From the NCBI RefSeq assembly GCF_020055675.1, contig NZ_JAIPUS010000004.1:1-64000 (forward strand): DNA of 64,000 nucleotides. Direction: 5' to 3'. Below the pieces are notes generated by a model. That model did not search any database. It saw only the letters and a program-made list of their open reading frames with translations, and had not been told where the DNA came from. Position numbers and translations under genes: made by a program. Below, piece after piece: positions 7,827-15,597 of this stretch. The stretch comes from Marivita sp. GTDB taxonomy: Bacteria > Pseudomonadota > Alphaproteobacteria > Rhodobacterales > Rhodobacteraceae. The first letter of the stretch is position 1. Each line of letters opens with the position of its first letter.

Positions 7827-8828
7827 ATGAAAACGACCACTAGCATAACCCGCCGCACCCTGCTCGGCACCGGTGCCGCCGCTTCGGCGCTGACGCTTGC
7901 CACGCCATCGCTCTTGCGGGCGCAAAGCTATCCGGATGGAAATATAGAAGTCTATATCCCAACCCGCGAAGGCGGCGGCGCAGACCGCAACTTCCGCGCG
8001 TTCTCGAGCATCTGGAAGGAAAAGCTTGGCACGGATTTCGAACCCGGCTTCTATCCCGGCGCGTCGGGCCGTGTCGGTTACGAGATCTACATGGGCAAGG
8101 CCGAACCCAACGCCTATAGCCTGATCTTCGGAAACATGGGCCCAGAGGTTCTGAACTGGGCTGTGCAGGAACCAAAGTTCGACATCAACGATTACTTCTA
8201 TTTCGGTCGTGTCGACACCGATCCGTGCTGTGTGTTCGTGGGTGCCGAAAGCCCGCTGCAGAGCATTGAACAGATCGTCGAGGAGGGCAAGAAACGCACC
8301 CTCACCGTCGGCACCAGCCGCATGGCGCATCCCGCCTCGATCGGCATCCTGGCCCTGGGCGAGGAAACCGGCGCGAAATTCAACTTGATCCCGCTGTCCG
8401 GCGGCAAGAACACCGTCGCGGGCGCAGTGACCGGAGAAGTCGATTTCTCGGTCCTGACATCGGGATCGGTGATCGCTGCCGGAGACAGCGTCAAGACCGT
8501 TCTGATCTTTGGCGAAAACCGTGTCGGCGAGGCGCTGGATAACGCCGTGAGCATCAATGACGCCTATGGCATGAACCTGCCCGAGATGCTCTCGGCGCGG
8601 GCCTTCGGTATCCACCGGGCCGCCGCCGAGGAGTTTCCCGACCGGCTCGACATCCTGCAAAGCACCTTCGATCAGACCTTCGAGGACCCCGGTTTGATGG
8701 AGGCCTATGTCGCCTCCGGTGGCACGCCGGAATACCTCAACAAGGGGGGCGTCGATGAATGCGCGCAGTTCGTCAAGGACATGCTGGAACTTGGCGCACG
8801 CTACAAGCCGCTGCTGACCGGCGCGTGA
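7827..8828 (+). CDS. tctC: Tripartite tricarboxylate transporter substrate-binding protein (TctC/Bug family)
   Basis: A 333-residue secreted binding protein. TRRTLLGTG followed by a hydrophobic segment ending LLRAQ is a Tat signal peptide. The mature start YPDGNIEVYIPT is the usual first strand of TctC/Bug proteins, with PGASGRVGYEIY and SGGKNTVAGAVTGEVDF later. GGGAGG precedes the ATG. It delivers a carboxylate to the TctA/TctB pair encoded next. Acidic ligands such as dicarboxylates, tricarboxylates or aromatic acids are usual for the family. Confidence 0.9.
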   Translation: MKTTTSITRRTLLGTGAAASALTLATPSLLRAQSYPDGNIEVYIPTREGGGADRNFRAFSSIWKEKLGTDFEPGFYPGASGRVGYEIYMGKAEPNAYSLIFGNMGPEVLNWAVQEPKFDINDYFYFGRVDTDPCCVFVGAESPLQSIEQIVEEGKKRTLTVGTSRMAHPASIGILALGEETGAKFNLIPLSGGKNTVAGAVTGEVDFSVLTSGSVIAAGDSVKTVLIFGENRVGEALDNAVSINDAYGMNLPEMLSARAFGIHRAAAEEFPDRLDILQSTFDQTFEDPGLMEAYVASGGTPEYLNKGGVDECAQFVKDMLELGARYKPLLTGA

Positions 8829-8844
8829 CACGCTGACCCTCTAG

Positions 8845-8869
8845 CCGGCCTTCGCGAACCGAGGGCCGG
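8845..8869 (+). terminator. Intercistronic hairpin after the TctC gene
   Basis: CCGGCC (8845-8850) pairs with GGCCGG (8864-8869) over a 13-base loop, 17 bases after the TctC stop and 39 bases before tctB. It matches the hairpin that follows the ABC binding protein at 3559. Both would favour excess binding protein over membrane subunits. Confidence 0.5.
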
Positions 8870-8907
8870 TCGCCGCATCCTGACCGTCTGACGCCATAGG
8901 AATTCCG

Positions 8908-9420
8908 ATGTCCCTTGATCCGAAAGAACCGCCCCGTCACCTCGGAGGAGAGCTTGTCATCCCCGTGATGGCGGTGATCTTCACGCTTTATTACTTCACG
9001 ACGATCTGGAATTCGCCCTGGACGGCACAGGTCAGCGCCTTTGCAATCGGCGGCATTCTCCTGTTCGTCTGTGCGCTGTTCTTCATCAAGATGGTAGGGT
9101 ACCTGCAGCGAGGTGAGGGGCGGCTGACTTTCGGCAACTTGTTCAGCTATGAGGACATCCGCAGCGGACGGATCGGGCTGCTGATCACCACCGTCGGGTT
9201 CTGCGTGTTGATCGGAGACCTGGGGTTCACGCTCACCACCTTCCTGTTTCTCTGGCTCAGCATGGCGATTCTGGGAAAGTTCAAACGGCTCGGCCTGATC
9301 ACGCTCACTGCGACGCTGATGTCGCTGGGAGGCTGGGCGGTGTTCATCTGGGCCTTCGAGACGCGCTTCCCGCGCGGCTGGTTCGAAAACACGATGCGCA
9401 TGGTGCTGTCCAATGGGTGA
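8908..9420 (+). CDS. tctB: Tripartite tricarboxylate transporter small membrane subunit (TctB)
   Basis: A 170-residue integral membrane protein with four hydrophobic helices (about residues 13-30, 45-65, 85-118 and 130-152), the size and layout of TctB. It overlaps the start of the large subunit by 8 bases. Sequence conservation in TctB is low, so the call rests mainly on topology and position between TctC and TctA. Confidence 0.85.
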   Translation: MSLDPKEPPRHLGGELVIPVMAVIFTLYYFTTIWNSPWTAQVSAFAIGGILLFVCALFFIKMVGYLQRGEGRLTFGNLFSYEDIRSGRIGLLITTVGFCVLIGDLGFTLTTFLFLWLSMAILGKFKRLGLITLTATLMSLGGWAVFIWAFETRFPRGWFENTMRMVLSNG

Positions 9421-10927
9421 CACGTCCACGATCCTGATCGAGGTCTTTCTGGAGACCATCGGCTTCTGGTGGGTCATCGTGCCCACTATCTTCCTTGGCC
9501 TCATTGTCGGCGGCATTCCCGGCTTTTCGGCGGCCAACACCATCATCATTCTGATGCCGCTGACGCTGGCGATGGAATTGCAGACCGGTCTGATCTTCAT
9601 GGTCTCTCTCTATTGCGCGGCGCGGATGGGAGCGGGGATACCGGCCATCCTTGTCAATATTCCCGGCACGGCAGGGGCCGCGGCGACGCCGCTTGACGGC
9701 TATCCCATGACCAAACAGGGGCGCGGTCAGCAGGCGCTGGCAATCTCTTTCGTCGCGTCTTCCCTCGGAGGTCTGCTGACGACGCTCATCGCGCTGGCGG
9801 CAATGCCGCTTCTGGCGCGGGTTGGCTTTTACATGCACTCGGTCGAGATGATCGTGATCATGCTGTTCGGCATCTCTCTGATCGCATCGATCGCGGCGCA
9901 GGACATGGTGAAGGGCCTGATTGCCGGGTTCTTCGGCCTGATGCTGGGGGCCATCGGGGCGGATGTGGTCTATGCCACGCCTCGCGGCACGATGGGGTTT
10001 CTCGAGCTTTACGACGGTGTTCCCCTTATCCCTGCGCTTGTCGGGCTTTTTGCCGTGTCGGAGGCGTTCATCATCATCGAAAAGCGCGTAATCCTGACCG
10101 AAGAAGGCCAGGCGGCAATGGAAAATCCGACTTGGTCCGCGACCTTCGAAGGCGTCCGCGAAACGTTCAAACGCTGGGCGCACATCGTCTGGACGTCTCT
10201 GATCGGTCTGGTCATCGGGGTCATCCCGGGGGCTGGCGCCTCGATCGCCAGCTTTGTCGCTTACCAACAATCGCGCACCTTTTCCAAGACACCCGAGAAA
10301 TACGGCACTGGCCACATCGAAGGGCTGATCGCCCCGGAAGCCGCCAATAACGGCGTCACCTCGGGCACCTTGGTGCCGCTTCTGGTGCTGGGCATTCCGG
10401 GTGGCGCCACGGCGGCGATCATGCTGGTGGTGATGCAGTTCCACGGCGTCAGCTTTGGCCCGTCGCTGTTCCAGCAGGAACCCAAAGTGGGCTACGGCAT
10501 GTTCATGGCGATGGCGGTGGCCTATTTCATCATGATCCTGACGATCCTGCCGCTGTCGCGCTACATGAGCCGTGTGACCACGGTGCCGACGATCTACCTC
10601 GCGCCGATGATCATCTCCTTCACCCTGGTGGGGGCGTTTGTGCCGCGCGAATACATGTTCGACATCTACCTCGCGCTGGCGTTCGGCGTCATCGGCTATA
10701 TCGCGCGCCGGACCGGGTACCATGTCGCGGCGATCCTGATCGGGGTCATCCTCGGCCCGCTGCTGGAAACCTATTTCCTGCGGGCGCTCAAGAAATCCGA
10801 AGGCGATATCTCGGTACTGTTTTCCTCGACGCTGGGCAACATCCTCTGGGTGGCGCTGATCGTGTCTTTGGTGCTGCCGCTGGTGTTCGACCGCAACCGC
10901 AAGAAGAAAGCAATGGTGATCCAATGA
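9413..10927 (+). CDS. tctA: Tripartite tricarboxylate transporter large permease (TctA)
   Basis: A 504-residue permease with about eleven to twelve transmembrane segments. The conserved TctA loop motifs are GGIPGFSAANT near the N-terminus and GVIPGAGASIASFV near residue 260, with GVTSGTLVPLL and GIPGGATAAIM after them. It is a secondary, ion-coupled symporter that works with TctB and the periplasmic TctC. The next gene starts in a 4-base overlap, tying transport to the metabolic genes downstream. Confidence 0.94.
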   Translation: MGDTSTILIEVFLETIGFWWVIVPTIFLGLIVGGIPGFSAANTIIILMPLTLAMELQTGLIFMVSLYCAARMGAGIPAILVNIPGTAGAAATPLDGYPMTKQGRGQQALAISFVASSLGGLLTTLIALAAMPLLARVGFYMHSVEMIVIMLFGISLIASIAAQDMVKGLIAGFFGLMLGAIGADVVYATPRGTMGFLELYDGVPLIPALVGLFAVSEAFIIIEKRVILTEEGQAAMENPTWSATFEGVRETFKRWAHIVWTSLIGLVIGVIPGAGASIASFVAYQQSRTFSKTPEKYGTGHIEGLIAPEAANNGVTSGTLVPLLVLGIPGGATAAIMLVVMQFHGVSFGPSLFQQEPKVGYGMFMAMAVAYFIMILTILPLSRYMSRVTTVPTIYLAPMIISFTLVGAFVPREYMFDIYLALAFGVIGYIARRTGYHVAAILIGVILGPLLETYFLRALKKSEGDISVLFSSTLGNILWVALIVSLVLPLVFDRNRKKKAMVIQ

Positions 10928-12180
10928 AGGTCAACTATGACATCCCGCTGTCCAAGGGCATCAAACATCTGGCCCGGCTCGACATTGCCGGGGGCGGGCA
11001 AGTGGTGGTCCAGGGCGAATACGCCTATATCGGCCACATGAAAGCGCCGCATGGCACGTCGATCCTCGACGTCTCGGACCCGGCCAATCCAACCGTCGTT
11101 GGCCATGTAGAGCCGCCCGAATGGTCACACACTCACAAGGTCCGCGTGGCGGGTGATCTGATGGTCACCAATGTCGAACAGGACCAGCGCCATTTCCTGC
11201 GCAAGGGCGACAAGATCCCGGACCTGCGCAAGGAAGGGCTGGACGATGCGGCCATCGCGGACAGGCTCGGCGTCAAGCCAGACGACATTCCGACCTTGGA
11301 TGCTGCGCGCGAACGCGGTTACGATGGCGGCGGATTTCGCGTCTGGGACATCTCCGACAAGACCGCGCCGCGCCTGCTGTCCTACGTCAAGACGCATGGC
11401 TTCGGCGTGCACCGCTTCGACATGGACGAAAACTACGCCTATATCTCGACCGAGATGGAGGGTTATGTCGGCAATATCCTCGTGATCTATGATCTCGCTG
11501 ATCCGACCAACCCGACCGAGGTGTCGCGCTGGCACATGCCCGGCCAGCACGTCGCAAACGGTGAAACACCCACCGGCGCGGGATACAGCCACCGGCTGCA
11601 CCATGCAATGCGATGCGGCGACGAATTCTGGGCCGCCACATGGCACGCCGGAATGCGCGTTCTGGATGCCAGCGACATCACCAATCCGCGCCAGATCGGC
11701 AGCTATGTCTGGCCCAAGGCGATCCCCGAACCGACGCATACGGTCATGCCGCTTGAGCAACGCATCAATGGCCGCCGCTATGCCGTCGCCATCGACGAGG
11801 AACATGACCACCGGCCCGGCCGCCTGCACGGGTTTCTGTGGGTGATGGATGTGACCGACCTGGACAACATCGAAGCGGTCGCGGCCTGGGACCTGACCGA
11901 ACGCGCCTGTCCCTATGTCGGCGAAGAGGGTGCACGGTTCGGCGCGCACCAATATCGCGAAAAGCTGGACGGCACGCTGGTCTATTGCACCTGGTTCGCC
12001 GGCGGCCTGCGCGTGCTCGATCTTGCCGATCCGCTCAACCCGCAAGAGGTAGCCTGGTTCATGCCCGAGCGCGGCCCCGGCGGCGCGCCGCAATCCAACG
12101 ATGTCGATGTGGACGAGAAGGGCCGCATCTACATGCTCGACCGCGTGAACGGACTGGACATTCTGGAGTTGACCGGATGA
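10924..12180 (+). CDS. LVIVD-repeat beta-propeller protein
   Basis: A 418-residue protein made of repeated blades with the pattern aromatic/Val-x-Asp-(Ile/Val/Leu)-(Ser/Ala)-Asp-x-(Thr/Ala)-x-Pro. Examples are SILDVSDPANPTVV, FRVWDISDKTAPRLL, LVIYDLADPTNPTEV, RVLDASDITNPRQI and RVLDLADPLNP. These are LVIVD repeats, which fold as a beta-propeller. No signal peptide is visible, so it is probably cytosolic, and no catalytic motif can be named. Overlaps of 4 bases with tctA and with the OsmC gene place it in the catabolic operon, where it may be an enzyme or scaffold for the substrate. Confidence 0.75.
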   Translation: MKVNYDIPLSKGIKHLARLDIAGGGQVVVQGEYAYIGHMKAPHGTSILDVSDPANPTVVGHVEPPEWSHTHKVRVAGDLMVTNVEQDQRHFLRKGDKIPDLRKEGLDDAAIADRLGVKPDDIPTLDAARERGYDGGGFRVWDISDKTAPRLLSYVKTHGFGVHRFDMDENYAYISTEMEGYVGNILVIYDLADPTNPTEVSRWHMPGQHVANGETPTGAGYSHRLHHAMRCGDEFWAATWHAGMRVLDASDITNPRQIGSYVWPKAIPEPTHTVMPLEQRINGRRYAVAIDEEHDHRPGRLHGFLWVMDVTDLDNIEAVAAWDLTERACPYVGEEGARFGAHQYREKLDGTLVYCTWFAGGLRVLDLADPLNPQEVAWFMPERGPGGAPQSNDVDVDEKGRIYMLDRVNGLDILELTG

Positions 12181-12665
12181 CCGACCAGTCGCAAGACCTG
12201 TTGCCGCCCAGCGTCGATCCCAAGACCAAGGCGCTTGGCATCCGCCGCGTGTCGATGCGCAATGAAGCCTCGACCCGCAGCGTCATGATGGTGCGCGATC
12301 ACATCGTCATTACCGACGAGAAAGAAAGCGACACCGGCCCGACGCCGCTGGAGATGACGCTGTCGTCGCTCTGCGGCTGCGAAGGGGTCATCATCAACCG
12401 TTGCGCCGAGGCAATGAAGTTAGACTATTCTGCCGTCGATATCGAGGCGGATGGCGAGGTCGATCAACGCGGCAGTCGCGGCGTTCAGGGGGTGCGGCCC
12501 TATTTCAACTGGGTCAAGATGCGTATCCGCATCCACACCGAGGAATCCGACGAACGCCTTGCGCGCTTGCGCCGCAACGTCGAATACCGTTGCCCGGTGA
12601 TGAACCTCTTTTCCTCTGCCGATGTCACGCTCGACGTGACCTGGGAAAAGGTTGCGCCTGCGTGA
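12177..12665 (+). CDS. OsmC family protein
   Basis: A 162-residue OsmC/Ohr-fold protein. The first redox-type cysteine region is SLCGCEGVIINRCAEAM and the second is VEYRCPVMNLF, matching the two conserved positions of OsmC, with the usual GPTPLEMTLSSL before the first. OsmC proteins reduce organic peroxides or bind small metabolites. The start is set by the ATGA overlap with the upstream gene. It lies directly before molybdenum hydroxylase genes, so it may handle peroxide or sulfur chemistry associated with that enzyme. Confidence 0.8.
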   Translation: MTDQSQDLLPPSVDPKTKALGIRRVSMRNEASTRSVMMVRDHIVITDEKESDTGPTPLEMTLSSLCGCEGVIINRCAEAMKLDYSAVDIEADGEVDQRGSRGVQGVRPYFNWVKMRIRIHTEESDERLARLRRNVEYRCPVMNLFSSADVTLDVTWEKVAPA

Positions 12666-13141
12666 TGGATCGGTCTGGGCTGACACTGACGGTCAACGGC
12701 AAGACGCACGAGCTGGAGGCCGATGGCGACATGCCGCTGGCCTACGTGCTGCGGGACTTGCTGGGGCTGAAAGGCACCAAGATCGGTTGCGGGTTGGAAC
12801 AATGCGGCGCGTGTACGGTGTTGGTGGATGGTGCCGCGACGCAAAGCTGCGCCTCGCCGGCTGCCTTGTTCGAAGGGCGCAAGATTGTCACTGTCGAGGC
12901 GCTGTCGGACGATCCAACCGGTCGCCGGGTGCAGGATGCGTTTGTCGCGGCGGGCGCGGCGCAATGCGGCTATTGCACCGCTGGTCTGGTGGTCGCGGTG
13001 ACGGCGCTGGCGCAAACTCCCGACGCGCCGCGCGACCGCGACGCGCTGAAGACCGCGCTGGCCCCGCATCTCTGCCGCTGCGGCACCCATCCCCGGATCC
13101 TCGCTGCGGCGGAGGCGGTGCTTGGACAGGAGGGGACATGA
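12665..13141 (+). CDS. Molybdenum hydroxylase small subunit, two [2Fe-2S] clusters
   Basis: A 158-residue iron-sulfur subunit of the xanthine dehydrogenase family. The plant-ferredoxin-type cluster uses Cys42, 47, 50 and 62 (GCGLEQCGACTV). The second helical-domain cluster uses Cys101, 104, 137 and 139 (QCGYCTAG and HLCRCGTHPRI). It passes electrons from the Mo site to an external acceptor. The absence of a FAD subunit gene nearby matches two-subunit enzymes such as isoquinoline 1-oxidoreductase and nicotinate dehydrogenase. The start overlaps the OsmC stop by one base; GTG at 12662 is an alternative. Confidence 0.92.
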   Translation: MDRSGLTLTVNGKTHELEADGDMPLAYVLRDLLGLKGTKIGCGLEQCGACTVLVDGAATQSCASPAALFEGRKIVTVEALSDDPTGRRVQDAFVAAGAAQCGYCTAGLVVAVTALAQTPDAPRDRDALKTALAPHLCRCGTHPRILAAAEAVLGQEGT

Positions 13142-15243
13142 GCCTGAGAGGTACTTCTCTGGTGCGCGACTGGCTGCGGGTGCGCGACGGGCGGCTGGTG
13201 CTGCGCACCGGCAAGGTCGATCTGGGGCAACGCATCTCGACCGCCATTGTCCGCATCGCGGCGCAGGAACTGTCGCTATCGCCAGACCGGATCGACGTCG
13301 CCCCGGTGCGCACTGGTGACAGCCCGGATGAAGGCATCACATCGGGCAGCAATTCCATCGAGCAGACGGGCTATGCCCAACGCCGTGCCTGCGCCACCGC
13401 CCGCGATGCCGCACTGACGCTTGCGGCGCGGCAAATGGATGTCGAAGGTGACGATCTGGAGCTTGCCGACGGCCTGATCAGTCATCGCGGCAGCAACCGG
13501 ACGTTGGACCTGCTGGATCTGCTGGCAGAGTTGCCGGCTGATCTGGCTGTCGACCCGGAGGCGCCCACCCGCCAGGCCTCTATTCCCGATTGCCCGCCGC
13601 GCGGCCTGCGCGAAATGGTGGAAGGGCGCTTTACATATGTGCACGACCTCGACCGCCCAGGAATGCTGCACGCCCGCATCGTCCGTGCGCCGCTGCTTAG
13701 GGCAAAGCTCATCGCGCTCGATCCGACTACGGAGGCGCGGCTGACCGACGCGGGGCTGACCGTCGTGCGTGACGGCAGTTTCGTCGCCGTCGCCGGCGCG
13801 CGCGAATGGAAGGTCATCCGCGCTGCCGAGACCTTGCAGCGCGCTTGCGAGTGGGACATCGGCACGGGGCTAGAGACCGGGGACGTGTTCGAGATGATGC
13901 ACAGCCACGACGCGCAGCGTTTCGCGATCAGTAGGGGCAAGCCAGATCCGGATGCCGCCGTGCCATCCTGTCCCGACGCGCCCGGCTACGAGGCGACATA
14001 CAAACGCCCCTACACGCTTCACGCAGCCCTTGCCCCATCGGCGGCGATGGCGACGTTCCGGAGCGGCAGGCTCGAAATTCTGACTCATTCGCAGGGCATC
14101 TATTTCCTGCGCGACAGCATCGCAGACAGCCTTGGCATGGCGCTGGAGGATGTCACGCTCGAACATGTCCCCGGATCGGGTTGCTATGGCCATAATGGTG
14201 CCGACGATGCCGCCTTCGACGCCGCTTTGGTGGCGCGCGCGTTACCGGACACGCCGATTTTGCTGAAATACAGCCGCGCTGACGAACATGCGCGCGAACC
14301 CGTGGGCACCGCCATGCAGGTGCGCGTCGCCGCCGATACCGGGGGTGACGGGACAATCGAACGCTGGTGGATGGAGGCGCGCGGCGACACCCATCGCGGG
14401 CGGCCGCGCCCCGGCCCGAACCGCGCCGGTGCCGCGCGGCTGGCCTCGAACACGATGCGCGAGACGGATGTGCCGCGCTTTGTGCCCGAGCCGAACATGA
14501 ACCGTCACGCGGGCCTGCATCGCAACCTGGATCCGGTCTACCGCCTGCCGGAGACCGCGCTGGTCAAGGCGCTGGTGCCTGATCTGCCGCTGCGCCCCTC
14601 GGCGTTGCGCTGTCTTGGTGCGGTTGCCAATGTGCTGGCCATCGAATCCACGATGGACGATCTGGCCAGCGCCGCGGGTATCGCGCCGCTCGATTACCGC
14701 CGCCAGCACCTGGACGATCCGCGCGCTCTGGCCGTGCTTGACCGGCTCGAGGCTGCGCTGCCGCCGTTGCCCGAAAACGCAAGTCGCGGCATCGCCTATG
14801 CGCAATACAAGAACGTCATGACGCGCGTCGCCGTCGCCGTTGATCTGAGTGTCGATGATCGTGGTGCCTCAAATCTGGAACAGATCACCCTGGTCGCCGA
14901 TGCCGGTCGTGTGGTCGATCCCGAGGGCCTGCGTGCCCAGCTCGAAGGCGGGGTGATGCAAGGCGCAAGCTGGGCGCTGTTCGAGGCAGTCACCTGGGGC
15001 CCCGAAGGGCGCGAGTGCCTTGATTGGGACAGCTATCCGGTGCTCCGCTTCGACAATGTCCCCCAAGTCGACATTCACCTTCTGGAGCCACCCGACGCCC
15101 CCTCTGTCGGAGCCGGAGAGGCTAGCCCCGGTCCCACGGTGGCTGCCATCGCAAACGCCCTGCACGAAGCCACCGGACTGCGCTTGCGGCAGATGCCTTT
15201 CGATGCGGACACCATCATCAAAGCCGCGCTTGAAAGCGGTTGA
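13138..15243 (+). CDS. Molybdenum hydroxylase large subunit (xanthine dehydrogenase family, IorB-like layout)
   Basis: A 701-residue molybdopterin-binding subunit. The N-terminal block TGKVDLGQRIS and GITSGSNSIEQTG precedes the hammerhead domain that begins PRGLREMVEG, the rearranged order seen in IorB-type two-subunit hydroxylases. Later marks are GSGCYGHNGADDAAFDA, EGGVMQGASWALFE, and the active-site glutamate in GAGEASPGPTVAA near the C-terminus. No signal peptide is present. AGGAGGGG precedes the ATG, which overlaps the small-subunit stop by 4 bases. The enzyme probably hydroxylates a ring carbon of the compound imported by this cluster; the substrate is inferred only as aromatic or N-heteroaromatic. 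Confidence 0.88.
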   Translation: MSLRGTSLVRDWLRVRDGRLVLRTGKVDLGQRISTAIVRIAAQELSLSPDRIDVAPVRTGDSPDEGITSGSNSIEQTGYAQRRACATARDAALTLAARQMDVEGDDLELADGLISHRGSNRTLDLLDLLAELPADLAVDPEAPTRQASIPDCPPRGLREMVEGRFTYVHDLDRPGMLHARIVRAPLLRAKLIALDPTTEARLTDAGLTVVRDGSFVAVAGAREWKVIRAAETLQRACEWDIGTGLETGDVFEMMHSHDAQRFAISRGKPDPDAAVPSCPDAPGYEATYKRPYTLHAALAPSAAMATFRSGRLEILTHSQGIYFLRDSIADSLGMALEDVTLEHVPGSGCYGHNGADDAAFDAALVARALPDTPILLKYSRADEHAREPVGTAMQVRVAADTGGDGTIERWWMEARGDTHRGRPRPGPNRAGAARLASNTMRETDVPRFVPEPNMNRHAGLHRNLDPVYRLPETALVKALVPDLPLRPSALRCLGAVANVLAIESTMDDLASAAGIAPLDYRRQHLDDPRALAVLDRLEAALPPLPENASRGIAYAQYKNVMTRVAVAVDLSVDDRGASNLEQITLVADAGRVVDPEGLRAQLEGGVMQGASWALFEAVTWGPEGRECLDWDSYPVLRFDNVPQVDIHLLEPPDAPSVGAGEASPGPTVAAIANALHEATGLRLRQMPFDADTIIKAALESG

Positions 15244-15597
15244 TCTGGCCGCAAAAGCCAGCTTCACGCGCAACCTGCGATGCCGGCATCGCCGCATAAG
15301 CCGACACGGACAAGTGCCACGGTGTTGTCCTTCACGCCGGGCAGATGCATGGAAACCCAGAGCGCCAGCCGATCCGGAGCAATGGTGAGTCGGCAACCTC
15401 ACCCCCCCGAAAGTTGGAGTCAGCGGCTTGAAGATCGGGTTCTCGAGGGCGGTCTGCACCTTTAGGAGGAAGATTTTCCGCCCAGATTGCGCCCTCTGTT
15501 GAATTGCGCTGCCGGTTCAGTGTCGCCGATAAAGTAACAGTCTGTTGCACCAAGCCGTAACGACTTTTCTTTATCGCCTTTGCAGCGGAGTGCTGAC
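15244..15597. other. Intergenic region with palindromes before the RTX deacetylase
   Basis: About 350 bases without a credible gene. A perfect 16-base palindrome GCGATGCCGGCATCGC lies at 15277-15292, 34 bases past the end of the Mo-subunit gene, and may end that transcript. Nearer the next gene, CGATAAAG (15527-15534) and CTTTATCG (15569-15576) form a spaced dyad that could be a regulator site or overlap the promoter. The base composition starts to drop here, at the border of the polysaccharide region. Confidence 0.45.

Noticed and set aside
9344-10924. 526-codon minus-strand frame opposite tctA
   Set aside because: Antisense shadow; histidine/arginine-rich with no recognised domain, while the plus strand carries an unmistakable TctA.
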